From: CAYQFQ01 sp964416925
GTDB lineage: Bacteria; Patescibacteriota; Minisyncoccia; Phycocordibacterales; GWA1-40-21
Length of the DNA stretch: 44,166 bases
Reading direction: 5' to 3'
Assembly: GCA_964416925.1 (NCBI GenBank)
Contig: CAYQFQ010000003.1
Location: 1-44,166 of the forward strand
In this document: one piece after another, positions 7,163 to 15,582 of the stretch
Layout: the number at the start of each line of letters is the position of its first letter
Numbering within the stretch: the first letter of the stretch is position 1
Position numbers and translations under genes: made by a program
Notes under the pieces: generated by a model
Databases searched by the model: none
Told to the model about the DNA's origin: nothing
What the model saw: only the letters and a program-made list of their open reading frames with translations

Positions 7163-9622
7163 ATGACAGAAGAAAAAAAAGACAAAAAAACAGAAGGATT
7201 TGATCAGCATATAACTGACAGGAATATTACTGTAGAAATGAGAGAATCATATCTTGACTATGCGATGTCTGTTATTACGACGAGAGCTCTTCCTGATATT
7301 CGTGATGGTCTAAAACCTGTTCATCGAAGAATTCTTTATGCTATGCATCAGATTGGTCTTACCTCAGGTGCAAAAACTAGAAAATCTGCCGCAGTGGTTG
7401 GAGAAGTTTTAGGTAATTACCATCCTCATGGAGATGTCGCTGTTTATGATTCTATGGTTAAGATGGCACAAGATTTTTCATATAGATACCCTCTTATTAT
7501 AGGGCAAGGAAACTTTGGAAACATAGACGGAGACTCAGCAGCTGCTATGAGATATACCGAAGCTAAGATGTCAAAGCTTTCTGGAGAGCTTCTGAAAGAT
7601 TTAGAAAAAGAGACCGTCGATTGGAGACCAAACTATGACAACACAAAAAAAGAACCTTCAGTTTTACCTGCAGGTGTACCAAACCTTCTTTTAAATGGAA
7701 CATTGGGTATTGCTGTTGGTATGGCATCGAATATTCCACCCCACAACTTAAGAGAAGTTGTCGATGCGACAATTCACTTAGTCGATAATCCAGAAGCGAC
7801 GACTGAAGACTTGTTAGGTTTTATTAAAGGTCCTGATTTTCCAACAGGAGGTATTATTTATAATCAATCCGATATAAACAGAGCTTATGCATCTGGACGT
7901 GGAGGAGTGTTAACACGAGGTGTTGCTGAAATCATAGAAGACAAGAAGGGACAGTTTCAAATAATCATAACTTCGATTCCTTTTAGAGTTAACAAGGCTG
8001 AACTTATCGTTGCTATTGCAGATTTGGTTCGAGAAAAGAAGATTGATGGTATAAAGGCACTTCGTGATGAATCAGCAAGAGATATTAGAGTTGTTATAGA
8101 ACTAAAGAACGGTGCTCAACCACAGAGTGTTTTGAATTATATTTATAAACACACACAGCTCGAAGAGACATTCCACTTCAACATGGTTGCTCTCGTTGAT
8201 GGTGTTCCAAAGACTCTCGCTCTAAAATCTTTTCTTGATCATTTTATCGCACACAGAAAAGTCGTCATAAGAAGAAGAACAGAATTTGATTTGAAAAAAG
8301 CTGAAGCAAGAGAACATATTTTGCTTGGTTTAAAGAAAGCGCTTGATCACATTGATGAGATAATAAAACTCATTAAGAAATCGAAAGACGTAGATGATGC
8401 TCGTGCTCAACTTATGAAGGTGTTCAAGTTTTCTGAGCTTCAGGCAAATGCAATTCTTGAAATGAGATTGCAGAAACTTGCTGGTCTTGAAAGAAAGAAG
8501 ATTGAAGATGAATTACTCGAAGTACAGGCAATAATAAAAGACCTCAAGGATATCTTGTCTAAACCAAAAAGAATTCTTGAAATAATTAAATCAGAAATAA
8601 AGGAAATTGCTGACAAATACGGAGATGACAGAAGAACAAGAGTTATAAAGTCAGGCGTAAAATCTTTCTCTGAAGAAGACCTTATTGCCGATGAAGAAAG
8701 TATTTTAGTTCTGACATCTGGAGGTTATGTGAAGAGAACAAATCCGGATGAATACAGAAAACAAAAGAGAGGTGGTGTGGGTGTGGTGGATCTTGATACC
8801 AAAGAAGAAGATTTTATAACTCATTTTCTTACCGCTTCAACTCACAATGACATCTTGTTCTTTACTGACAAAGGAAAAGCATTCCAAGTCAAAATGTATG
8901 AATTACCTGAAGGTAAGAGAGCAACAAAAGGAAAGGCTATTGTTAATTTCTTGGCTATCTCAAGTGAAGAGAAAATTACCTCAGTACTTGCAATGCCAAA
9001 GGAGCTTAAGAATTCGAAACTGTCTTTGATACTTGTTACGAAACAAGGTGTAGCAAAGAGAGTGGATGCAGAAGCCTTTAAAGATGTCAGAAGAAATGGG
9101 CTTATTGCTATTAGCTTAAATGACGGCGATGAGTTGAATTCTGCATTATTTATTTCAGAAAAAGAAGAAGTTTCTGTTGTGACTTCTAAGGGTCAGTCAA
9201 TTAGATTTAAAGATTCAGATATTAGAGTTATGGGTAGAAATGCATCCGGTGTTAGAGCAATTAAACTCGGTAAGGGAGATACCGTTGTGGGGACAGATAT
9301 AATAAAGAAAGAAATGGTAAATCCTGCTCTGCTTGTTGTTAGCTCAAATGGATACGGAAAGAAAACTCCGCTTAAAGAATATAAAATCCAAAAGAGAGGA
9401 GGTTCTGGAATAAAGACAATGAAAGTTACATCAAAGACCGGTGAAATTATTTCTGCAAAAGTTGTCACAGATGGGGAAGACGAAATTGCGGCTATTTCAA
9501 AAAAGAGTCAGGTCATAAGAGTTGAGGTAAAAGAAATTCCATCACTTGGAAGACAAACTCAAGGGGTAAGAATAATGAGACTCAGAGAAGGGGATTCCAT
9601 TGCGTCGGTGACGTGCATCTAA
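7163..9622 (+). CDS. gyrA: DNA gyrase subunit A
   Basis: 819 residues, full length. It breaks and rejoins DNA with GyrB to introduce negative supercoils. The catalytic tyrosine is Tyr131 in AAMRYTEAKM. The winged-helix quinolone region reads HPHGDVAVYD (87-96): the usual serine is Val92, while the acidic Asp96 is kept. The C-terminal pinwheel has the GyrA-box variant QKRGGSG, needed for DNA wrapping, so gyrase rather than topoisomerase IV is favoured; another QKRGG copy (QKRGGVG) begins the C-terminal domain. gyrB is not in the window. A terminator follows at 9655-9687. The start ATG follows the short spacer after the small membrane protein gene. Confidence 0.96.
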   Translation: MTEEKKDKKTEGFDQHITDRNITVEMRESYLDYAMSVITTRALPDIRDGLKPVHRRILYAMHQIGLTSGAKTRKSAAVVGEVLGNYHPHGDVAVYDSMVKMAQDFSYRYPLIIGQGNFGNIDGDSAAAMRYTEAKMSKLSGELLKDLEKETVDWRPNYDNTKKEPSVLPAGVPNLLLNGTLGIAVGMASNIPPHNLREVVDATIHLVDNPEATTEDLLGFIKGPDFPTGGIIYNQSDINRAYASGRGGVLTRGVAEIIEDKKGQFQIIITSIPFRVNKAELIVAIADLVREKKIDGIKALRDESARDIRVVIELKNGAQPQSVLNYIYKHTQLEETFHFNMVALVDGVPKTLALKSFLDHFIAHRKVVIRRRTEFDLKKAEAREHILLGLKKALDHIDEIIKLIKKSKDVDDARAQLMKVFKFSELQANAILEMRLQKLAGLERKKIEDELLEVQAIIKDLKDILSKPKRILEIIKSEIKEIADKYGDDRRTRVIKSGVKSFSEEDLIADEESILVLTSGGYVKRTNPDEYRKQKRGGVGVVDLDTKEEDFITHFLTASTHNDILFFTDKGKAFQVKMYELPEGKRATKGKAIVNFLAISSEEKITSVLAMPKELKNSKLSLILVTKQGVAKRVDAEAFKDVRRNGLIAISLNDGDELNSALFISEKEEVSVVTSKGQSIRFKDSDIRVMGRNASGVRAIKLGKGDTVVGTDIIKKEMVNPALLVVSSNGYGKKTPLKEYKIQKRGGSGIKTMKVTSKTGEIISAKVVTDGEDEIAAISKKSQVIRVEVKEIPSLGRQTQGVRIMRLREGDSIASVTCI

Positions 9623-9654
9623 GTAGTATAAGGTCAAAGTATAAGTATAAGAAA

Positions 9655-9687
9655 GACAAAAAAGGCCCTAAAATAGGGTCTTTTTTG
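9655..9687 (+). terminator. Terminator after gyrA
   Basis: GGCCCTA/TAGGGTC hairpin preceded by an A-run and followed by TTTTTT. Confidence 0.8.
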
Positions 9688-9711
9688 ATATGTGTTATAT
9701 ATTGACAAATA

Positions 9712-9740
9712 TGTCTATATATGCTATACTTGATAAAGAC
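9712..9740 (+). promoter_or_regulatory. Consensus promoter for the 63-residue gene
   Basis: TTGACA (9712-9717), a spacer of exactly 17 nt, TATACT (9735-9740); the start codon follows after 26 nt. Confidence 0.8.
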
Positions 9741-9766
9741 TTGATAAACAGCGAAAGGGAAAGATA

Positions 9767-9958
9767 ATGGATAAGTATCAATTGATGGAAAAGATTATGA
9801 AGGGGTACTTTGGCGTATCTAAAGCCGATAAGTATGACGCCATGGAATTGATTATGAGGGATGTTGATCCTCGCCTGGTGCTTGAATCGTTGGGCGCCAT
9901 CTCCGAGGGAGCGTCCAGCCTCGAGGCTCTCAGAATCTCTTATTTAGAAAAATCTTAA
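9767..9958 (+). CDS. Small hypothetical protein, 63 residues
   Basis: An acidic, probably helical mini-protein (starts MDKYQLMEKIMKGYFG, ends LEALRISYLEKS) with no cysteines, membrane segment or recognised family. It is supported as a real gene by a consensus promoter, a purine-rich ribosome-binding site (AGGGAAAG just upstream of the ATG) and a dedicated terminator directly after the stop. It is one of several short, independent, Shine-Dalgarno-led genes in the window that contrast with the leaderless core genes. Confidence 0.75.
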   Translation: MDKYQLMEKIMKGYFGVSKADKYDAMELIMRDVDPRLVLESLGAISEGASSLEALRISYLEKS

Positions 9959-9962
9959 CCAC

Positions 9963-10006
9963 AAGCCCACCAACAGGAAAGAACCTGCTTCGGTGGGTTT
10001 TTTCTT
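9963..10006 (+). terminator. Terminator after the 63-residue gene
   Basis: The outer stem AAGCCCACC/GGTGGGTTT encloses an inner CAGG/CCTG; a TTTTTTCTTTT tract follows. Confidence 0.85.
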
Positions 10007-10204
10007 TTCCACAATTAATACTAGCTTGTGATGAAAGATAAAGATATAATAAATGGGTTAGATGTAACCCCAGTCAAATATTTTTGCATTGATATATAGT
10101 AAACATATTTAGTACCTTTTTTTAAAATAAGTATTGTTGTATAATTAGGTTAAATTTGACGGGGTGATGATTTTTATAATCGCTCCGCTCATTAAAAATC
10201 AATC

Positions 10205-10732
10205 ATGTTTTCAGACCCTCAAAAAAATATTGATCAATTAAATCTTGGTGCGGGTAGCTATGTTGCTGACTTCGGCGCCGGTTCTGGTTTTTATACTTTC
10301 GCTGCAGCACGTGCTGTGGGCTCAAGTGGAAGAGTTTATGCGGTGGACGTTCAGAAAGACCTTTTAACGAAAATTAAAAATCAAGCACAACTCGTTGGCA
10401 CCAGTAATGTTGATATCGTCTGGGCAGATATAGAAAACATTGGTGGAACAAAGCTAAGAGATCAATCTATTGATGCTGTGATAGCTGCAAACATTTTTTT
10501 TCAGCTTGATAATAAAGAAGGTGCCTGTAGAGAAATTAAAAGAATTTTAAAGAAAAATGGTAGAGTGCTTGTCGTTGACTGGTCAAGTTCGTTCGGTGGA
10601 ATGGGTCCAGAATCATCAAGTGTTTTCGATCACACTAAGGCTAGAGACCTCTTTGAAAAAAATGATTTTACTTTAGATAAGGATATTACAGCGGGCGCTC
10701 AACATTATGGTTTAATCTTTAGGAAAAAATGA
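10205..10732 (+). CDS. Class I SAM-dependent methyltransferase
   Basis: 175 residues. The SAM-binding motif I is VADFGAGSGFYT (about 19-30), followed by the acidic strand end VYAVDVQKD and the motif IV-like SIDAVIAANIFFQL, in the order of a Rossmann-fold methyltransferase of the UbiE/Methyltransf_11 type. The substrate cannot be told from sequence. It overlaps the next gene by 4 nt (ATGA), so the two are translationally coupled. The region upstream (10150-10200) contains inverted arms GATTTTTA and TAAAAATC close to the ATG that could form a leader hairpin; TATAAT near 10175 is a possible -10 box. Confidence 0.85.
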   Translation: MFSDPQKNIDQLNLGAGSYVADFGAGSGFYTFAAARAVGSSGRVYAVDVQKDLLTKIKNQAQLVGTSNVDIVWADIENIGGTKLRDQSIDAVIAANIFFQLDNKEGACREIKRILKKNGRVLVVDWSSSFGGMGPESSSVFDHTKARDLFEKNDFTLDKDITAGAQHYGLIFRKK

Positions 10733-12027
10733 ACAATAACAAGTTAAGTACTTTTCAAATAGTTGTAGTTTCAGTTTTTGGTTTTTTTGTAGTTGCTGGA
10801 GTTATTGTCTTTGCATCATACAGATCTGGTAGTTCAGCCGTAAGTGCAGTTGAGGTTTCTGTCTGGGGAACTATTGATGCAGGTCTTTTTGATGGGTTTG
10901 TCGGTAAACTTAACGATGATTATGACCAAGAATTGAAAGTCTCATACACTCAAATTTCAGAAGAAGCTTTTGATAGTACTGTTGTAGAAGCTCTCGCAGA
11001 TGGTGCTGGTCCAGACGCCTTGCTTGTGCCTCAAGATAAAATAATTAAGTATTTAAATAAAATCTATCCAATTCCATATGAGAGTTATTCAGAGCGAACT
11101 TTTAAAGATACATTTGTTTCTGGTGCTGAAATATTTCTCGGTAATCAAGGTGTATTAGGTTTACCTTTCATTCTCGATCCCTTGGTAATGTATTGGAATA
11201 GAGACATTTTCACAAACAATCAAATAGCATTACCACCAACAAACTGGGCGGACTTTCCAATACTTGCAGAAAAGATTTCAAGAAGTGATAAGAACGCTAA
11301 TATCACAAAAAGTGCAGTTGCGTTTGGGGAATTTAGAAATGTAAATAATGCTAAAGAAATAATTTCAGCACTTATAATGCAGGCGGGAAGTCCAATTGTT
11401 CGATATGATGCTGGAACTCTTCAATCAGCGCTCAAAGTATCTACGGTCGGAGGTGGTATTAATCCGACAGAATCTGCTGTTAGGTTTTATGCCGACTATT
11501 CTAATCCAAAGAAATCTGTTTATTCTTGGAATAGGGCGTTGCCTATGTCTAAGAGTTATTTTCTAAGAGGTGACTTAGCTGTGTATTTTGGATTTGGTTC
11601 TGAATATAGTGATTTAAAGATAAAAAATCCAAACCTAAATTTTGATATTGCTCTTTTCCCACAGGTGGTAGATACAAATATAAAATCCACATTTGGAAAG
11701 ATGCAGGCGTTTATGCTCATGAAGAGTTCTAAAAACATTGCTCCTGCGTTTAGTGTTTTCAATTATCTAGTCTCAGCACAAGCAATGAACACATGGCTGT
11801 CTTTGACCGATTATGCTCCAACTAGAAGAGATCTGATAGCTAAAGGAGGTAGTAATGCTGTGAGTTCGGTATTATATAATTCAGCTTTGATATCTAAAGC
11901 ATGGTTGGATCCAGAAAAAGATAAAACATCTCTAATATTTCAAAATATGATAGAGGATATAACCACAGGAAGATCAGTTGTCGCAGAATCTGTGGGTAAA
12001 GCTAGTGATGAGATAAATAATCTGTGA
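10729..12027 (+). CDS. Membrane-anchored extracellular solute-binding protein
   Basis: 432 residues. One N-terminal hydrophobic segment (about 8-30) is followed by a family-1 solute-binding fold: VSVWGTIDAGLFDGFV, VPQDKIIKYL, GLPFILDPLVMYWNRDIF and FPILAEKI are typical of ABC sugar-binding proteins. There is no lipobox cysteine, so it is a signal anchor rather than a lipoprotein. No ABC permease or ATPase is nearby. It sits instead at the head of five pilin-like membrane proteins, so it may act as a surface receptor rather than as part of a classic importer. It overlaps the methyltransferase gene by 4 nt. Confidence 0.85.
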   Translation: MNNNKLSTFQIVVVSVFGFFVVAGVIVFASYRSGSSAVSAVEVSVWGTIDAGLFDGFVGKLNDDYDQELKVSYTQISEEAFDSTVVEALADGAGPDALLVPQDKIIKYLNKIYPIPYESYSERTFKDTFVSGAEIFLGNQGVLGLPFILDPLVMYWNRDIFTNNQIALPPTNWADFPILAEKISRSDKNANITKSAVAFGEFRNVNNAKEIISALIMQAGSPIVRYDAGTLQSALKVSTVGGGINPTESAVRFYADYSNPKKSVYSWNRALPMSKSYFLRGDLAVYFGFGSEYSDLKIKNPNLNFDIALFPQVVDTNIKSTFGKMQAFMLMKSSKNIAPAFSVFNYLVSAQAMNTWLSLTDYAPTRRDLIAKGGSNAVSSVLYNSALISKAWLDPEKDKTSLIFQNMIEDITTGRSVVAESVGKASDEINNL

Positions 12028-12039
12028 TATAATTAATCT

Positions 12040-12438
12040 ATGAATAAAACACTTTTGTCAGTAACAGTTTCTGTCCTAAGTTTTTTTGCTCTTACCGGAG
12101 TATCTTATGCTGCTATTGTTACTTGTGGAAATACTGTAACGGGCGGGGTGACTAGAGCATGTAATTTCAATGATTTTATAAATTTCATAAATAATGGTAT
12201 TAAATTAATTATTGGATATTCAGCAGTCATTGCGACGATCACATTCACAATTGCTGGTGCAAGGATATTGCTAAAACCTGACAATTCAGGTGAGAGGGAA
12301 GCAGCTAAAGAAATGTTTTGGAAGACTGTAAAGGGTTTCTTTTTCCTTTTTTGTGGATTCCTTATTGTGAAGCTTATCGTACAAGGTCTTGGTGTTAATG
12401 AAACGGCGACAGGTATTTTTAAATGGCTTAAATTTTAA
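12040..12438 (+). CDS. T4SS-pilin-like two-helix membrane protein 1
   Basis: 132 residues. A cleavable-type signal peptide (MNKTLLSVTVSVLSFFALTG, predicted cut near SYA) precedes a short region with two cysteines, a first membrane helix about 50-72, a charged loop (KPDNSGEREAAKEMF) and a second helix about 97-120. This is the TrbC/VirB2-like layout of the T4SS-pilin family common in CPR genomes. TATAAT lies 6 nt before the ATG, so it probably has its own leaderless transcript. It is the first of five tandem relatives. The role in a pilus or secretion channel is inferred from architecture only. Confidence 0.75.
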   Translation: MNKTLLSVTVSVLSFFALTGVSYAAIVTCGNTVTGGVTRACNFNDFINFINNGIKLIIGYSAVIATITFTIAGARILLKPDNSGEREAAKEMFWKTVKGFFFLFCGFLIVKLIVQGLGVNETATGIFKWLKF

Positions 12439-12504
12439 TAATTAATTTATATTTGCTCGACTAGAATTTTGAAAAAATTCACTAAGATAGAGCAAGAAAA
12501 AACA

Positions 12505-12969
12505 ATGAAAGATTTTTTTAAAAGTATAAGGACTGGAAATAAAATTTATACTGGAGTATGTAGAAAAATTTTATTTAATGCATTAGCTGTCGTTATGTTG
12601 GTGACTGTCTTTGCTCCAATATTTATAAATAGTGTACAGGCAGCGACTCAAGTCGGGGAAACCAAAACATCTAAGACCATGCTTGTTAGTCCTCTAAATA
12701 CTGAAGTGAAGGATGTTCGAGCACTATTAATAAGAATTTTAGATCAAATAGTGATTAAGATTGGTAGTGTTGTTGCTGTATGTTTTCTAATCTGGTCTGG
12801 TTACAAATTCGTAGCAGCAAGGGGGAATCCAACTAAGATAGAAGAGGCTAGAAGTATTTTTATGTGGACTCTTGCCGGTATTGCAATATTGCTCGGTGCA
12901 AAAGCAATAGCATTAATTGTTACTAACACCATTGAGTCGATCAGTGGTACTAAAATTCCATCTCTATGA
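12505..12969 (+). CDS. T4SS-pilin-like two-helix membrane protein 2
   Basis: 154 residues from the ATG at 12505; an in-frame TTG at 12469 would add twelve mainly charged residues and is less likely. A long basic N-region and hydrophobic segment (about 24-45, ending SVQA) suggest a signal peptide, followed by two helices around 82-103 and 118-142 separated by the charged loop ARGNPTKIEEARS. The second helix carries IFMWTLAGIAILLGAKAI, aligning with the same position in its neighbours. The last codons overlap the next gene by 4 nt, indicating translational coupling. Confidence 0.75.
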   Translation: MKDFFKSIRTGNKIYTGVCRKILFNALAVVMLVTVFAPIFINSVQAATQVGETKTSKTMLVSPLNTEVKDVRALLIRILDQIVIKIGSVVAVCFLIWSGYKFVAARGNPTKIEEARSIFMWTLAGIAILLGAKAIALIVTNTIESISGTKIPSL

Positions 12970-13454
12970 GATATTCTTTTTTAAAAAAAATAATTAGTAT
13001 AGCGGTTTTATCAATATTTTTATTACAAGCAGTTTCTGTGAGTATATCTTATGCAATTCCCACAGGTGGTTATGTTAATACTTCAGCGGGAGATACAAGT
13101 GTAAATGTGTCGTCGGGTTTTTCTATTGGTACGAAAGATGCTGTGGGTGGTGGAGGGGGCTTATCTGCTACTGGAAAAGGGACATTTGGTGACACAATAT
13201 ACAACACTGTTATTGCGGGTATATTAGCACCATTGATCAAACTGATGATTGCTTTGGCTATAGTCTTCTTCCTTTGGGGTGTATTTAAATTTATAAAAGA
13301 AGATGGTGATAAGAAAGAAGAAGGAAGAAACTTTATGTTCTGGGGTATTGTTGGAATTTTCGTTATGATATCTGTGTGGGGTCTTGTGAATATTCTCGTC
13401 TATACTTTTAAATTGAATACCACTGGCTTACAGATTCCAAATCCTGTTATTTAG
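12966..13454 (+). CDS. T4SS-pilin-like two-helix membrane protein 3
   Basis: 162 residues. A signal peptide with hydrophobic core ISIAVLSIFLLQAVSV is followed by a Gly/Ser/Thr-rich stretch of about 45 residues, then two helices (about 78-105 and 115-150) separated by the loop FIKEDGDKKEEGRNF. The second helix has FWGIVGIFVMISVWGLVN, nearly the same as in protein 4. The glycine-rich insert makes it the odd one of the set. It starts within the end of the preceding gene (4-nt overlap). Confidence 0.75.
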   Translation: MRYSFLKKIISIAVLSIFLLQAVSVSISYAIPTGGYVNTSAGDTSVNVSSGFSIGTKDAVGGGGGLSATGKGTFGDTIYNTVIAGILAPLIKLMIALAIVFFLWGVFKFIKEDGDKKEEGRNFMFWGIVGIFVMISVWGLVNILVYTFKLNTTGLQIPNPVI

Positions 13455-13474
13455 AAAATTGTTGATATTTACTG

Positions 13475-13502
13475 TTGCTTGTTTGTACAGGGTTGTTATA
13501 AT
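13475..13502 (+). promoter_or_regulatory. Internal promoter in the pilin-like cluster
   Basis: TTGCTT (13475-13480), 16-nt spacer, TATAAT (13497-13502), about 64 nt ahead of pilin-like gene 4. It would let genes 4 and 5 be transcribed apart from 1-3. Confidence 0.6.
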
Positions 13503-13565
13503 TAAGTCACAAATATAATATTGGTCGTATTATTAGTTAATAGTTTAATAATTTAAATTTTATTT

Positions 13566-13919
13566 ATGAAGAAATTTTTAGCAATAGGTTTGGCTGCAGT
13601 GTTGCCAGTATTATCATTCGCACAGGGTTTGGAATATAAACCAACTTCTGGTGTAGGAGGTCTAGTAACTTGGTTTCAAAATTTACTTAATGTTGCTGTT
13701 CCAATAATTATTGCTCTTGCAGTTGTATGGTTCCTGTGGAATGTCTTCCAGTTTATTGTTAAGGAAGGAGAGGATAAAGATAAAGCAAAGAGCGGAATGA
13801 TCTGGGGAATTGTCGCTATTGCAGTTATGGTGTCTGTCTGGGGTCTTGTCGGGATACTTACAAGCACTTTTGGAACAAAGACAGTTGGTCCAGAAAAAAT
13901 TGATTTAATTAAATTCTAA
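13566..13919 (+). CDS. T4SS-pilin-like two-helix membrane protein 4
   Basis: 117 residues. The signal peptide MKKFLAIGLAAVLPVLSFAQ precedes helix 1 (about 41-63, VPIIIALAVVWFLWNVFQFI), the charged loop VKEGEDKDKAKSG and helix 2 (about 78-102, MIWGIVAIAVMVSVWGLVGI). The shared WGIV..V.SVWGLV pattern with protein 3 points to duplication. It is preceded by its own promoter at 13475-13502 and followed after 7 nt by pilin-like gene 5. Confidence 0.78.
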   Translation: MKKFLAIGLAAVLPVLSFAQGLEYKPTSGVGGLVTWFQNLLNVAVPIIIALAVVWFLWNVFQFIVKEGEDKDKAKSGMIWGIVAIAVMVSVWGLVGILTSTFGTKTVGPEKIDLIKF

Positions 13920-13926
13920 TAGTTTA

Positions 13927-14211
13927 ATGAACTTCTTTTTGGAAAAAGCATATGCGGCTGAGCCTAATTTTTCTAGCGTGGATTCACTGATAGGAAGAAT
14001 TAATACTCAGATTTTAACACCATTAATATATTTACTTTTTGCGATAGCAATATTTTGGTTTATCTGGGGTATGATTGTTTATATCAAAAACGCAGAAAGT
14101 CCAGAGAAAAGAAATGAGGGTTATCAACATATGCTTTGGTCTGTAATAGGTTTGTTTATAATGATATCTGTGAAGGGTATTATAAACTTAGTTCTAAACA
14201 CACTTTTCTAA
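13927..14211 (+). CDS. T4SS-pilin-like two-helix membrane protein 5
   Basis: 94 residues, the shortest of the set. It lacks a full signal peptide: MNFFLEKAYAAEP looks like only the end of one. Helix 1 is about 33-56 (PLIYLLFAIAIFWFIWGMIV), the loop is KNAESPEKRNEG, and helix 2 is about 68-92 (LWSVIGLFIMISVKGIINLV). Loop and helix 2 align with proteins 3 and 4. An 18-bp-stem terminator directly after the stop ends the operon. Confidence 0.75.
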   Translation: MNFFLEKAYAAEPNFSSVDSLIGRINTQILTPLIYLLFAIAIFWFIWGMIVYIKNAESPEKRNEGYQHMLWSVIGLFIMISVKGIINLVLNTLF

Positions 14212-14223
14212 AACAAGAAATAA

Positions 14224-14264
14224 AAAACATCCCATGGAAGACAATATCTTCCATGGGATGTTTT
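14224..14264 (+). terminator. Bidirectional terminator between pilin cluster and membrane gene
   Basis: An 18-bp perfect stem (14224-14241 with 14247-14264), A-run on the left and TTTT on the right. It can end transcription from both sides, serving the pilin cluster and the minus-strand gene ending at 14312. Confidence 0.9.
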
Positions 14265-14311
14265 ATATATGAAAAGAGACGGAAAACCATTTGGTTTGCC
14301 GTCTCGTTGCG

Positions 14312-15001
14312 TCACCTCTTTGTTATTTCAACGTCTATCCATTGACCATCTTTTGTCGATATCTCACCGACAAGAGATCCGTCAGGTTTCTGATCGAACC
14401 TTGCTTTGGCGCTTTCGCGATAAACGAACTCGTCATAGCGACCAATCCATTGCCATCCAGATTCACCAGATCGCCAGAGCTTAATACAGGCAGCTCTTTT
14501 ACCTTTGTTGTACACATCGAGAATGATGGTGTCTTGGTCATTTTCTCTAAATTTGACCCCAAATGGTCCACCACTTCTTTGTGCTGGGTTTTCACCACCG
14601 ACATTTACATCCTTATGCCAGTTGTAAACCCATGTTGTATTGGTGTAAGATCGATAAGAAGAGTAAAGACGATCACGGAACTTAACAAAAAACACAATTC
14701 CCGCAATCAAAATGACAACCCCAATGATTCGTCCTACCCAAACACCGATTCTTCCACTCCTGGGTGGTACGGGTGGTGGGGGAGGTGGTGGCGATGAACT
14801 TAATGCCTTATCCCACAATATCCCCGTTACGACAATCATTGCGATTGTAACGACAACCGCAACAATTAAGATCACCCATGTCCCAATCGTCCATGATGCT
14901 GCGTTTCCACTCTTCGTTATTTGTTTTAAAACGAAGGTAAATCCCCAGACCAAAAGACCGATTACTGTCAGTCCCAACATAGTGTAAAGAAACTTTCTCA
15001 T
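14312..15001 (-). CDS. Three-helix membrane protein with C-terminal soluble domain, unknown
   Basis: 229 residues. Helices lie at about 5-26, 38-62 and 86-107. A proline tract (SSSPPPPPPPVPPR) lies between helices 2 and 3, and an exported or cytoplasmic C-terminal domain of about 120 residues is rich in Trp, Tyr and charged residues (KLWRSGESGWQWIGRYDEFV). No family is recognised. AAGGAGT stands just upstream of the ATG, and a consensus promoter at 15066-15094 gives a leader of about 60 nt. GC content is higher than in the neighbouring pilin genes. It belongs with the other promoter-plus-Shine-Dalgarno single genes in the window and may be acquired. Confidence 0.75.
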   Translation of the reverse strand: MRKFLYTMLGLTVIGLLVWGFTFVLKQITKSGNAASWTIGTWVILIVAVVVTIAMIVVTGILWDKALSSSPPPPPPPVPPRSGRIGVWVGRIIGVVILIAGIVFFVKFRDRLYSSYRSYTNTTWVYNWHKDVNVGGENPAQRSGGPFGVKFRENDQDTIILDVYNKGKRAACIKLWRSGESGWQWIGRYDEFVYRESAKARFDQKPDGSLVGEISTKDGQWIDVEITKR

Positions 15002-15065
15002 GACTACTCCTTTTCTGTAAAGTTATTTTAAACAACAGTCGGTTTGATTCCTTAAGTCTTTTAAT

Positions 15066-15094
15066 ATAATAGCATATTTGAACGTAAAAGTCAA
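15066..15094 (-). promoter_or_regulatory. Consensus promoter for the three-helix protein
   Basis: On the minus strand, TTGACT (15089-15094), 17-nt spacer, TATTAT (15066-15071). Confidence 0.75.
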
Positions 15095-15157
15095 TTAAAT
15101 ATATTATAATTTAAGCCATATAATTAGCCATATTTTGTCAGTAAATGATATATATGG

Positions 15158-15186
15158 TTGATTTATTTCAAAAAATGTTTTATTAT
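15158..15186 (+). promoter_or_regulatory. Promoter of the RNase P RNA gene
   Basis: TTGATT (15158-15163), 17-nt spacer, TATTAT (15181-15186), placing the transcript start close to the 5' arm of helix P1. Confidence 0.65.
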
Positions 15187-15204
15187 ATTTGAGCCTTTTT
15201 GTTG

Positions 15205-15551
15205 GATGATTGCTAGGTACTGCTTTATTGCAGTACTTAGAGGAAAGTCCGAACACAGCGAGTCCGAAGTATTTCGGATGGTATAGGTAGCGGGTAACGC
15301 CCGTCGGTCGTAAGACTAGAGGTGCGAACAGTGACGGTGATGCCGAAAGGCTAACCTTCCTTCGGGAAGAATTTTACGGAAACGTAAAAGTGCAACGACA
15401 AAATCCTTACCCCTGTGCAAGGCCGTGTCCGTCTCGTACGGAAGTGCCGCTTGATCACCCGAGTAATCGGAGTGACAGATAAATAATTATCCAAGATATA
15501 ATAAAATATATCTGGACAGAATTCGGCTTATAGGCATAAAGGCGCAATCTG
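15205..15551 (+). ncRNA. rnpB: RNase P RNA (bacterial type A)
   Basis: The catalytic RNA that removes 5' leaders from pre-tRNAs. It is recognised by the conserved GAGGAAAGTCC near 15240-15250 and the 3' core ACAGAATTCGGCTTATAG (15516-15533). The ends pair as helix P1 (GATTGC 15208-15213 with GCAATC 15544-15549). In between lie the usual helices, including the GGTAGCGGGTAACGCCC region, AGAGGTGCGAACAGTGACGG and the loop-closing GTGCAACGACAAAATCC. Exact ends are estimated from P1. It has its own promoter and terminator. Confidence 0.93.
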
Positions 15552-15582
15552 AAACCACCGTCTAAAGCGGTGGTTTTAGTTT
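15552..15582 (+). terminator. Terminator of rnpB
   Basis: AAACCACCG/CGGTGGTTT stem (15552-15560 with 15668-relative arm 15568-15576) followed by T-rich sequence. Confidence 0.85.

Noticed and set aside
14291..14797. Plus-strand frame of 168 codons opposite the three-helix membrane protein
   Set aside because: It ends in glycine/tryptophan runs that mirror the proline tract of the real gene and has no start signals.
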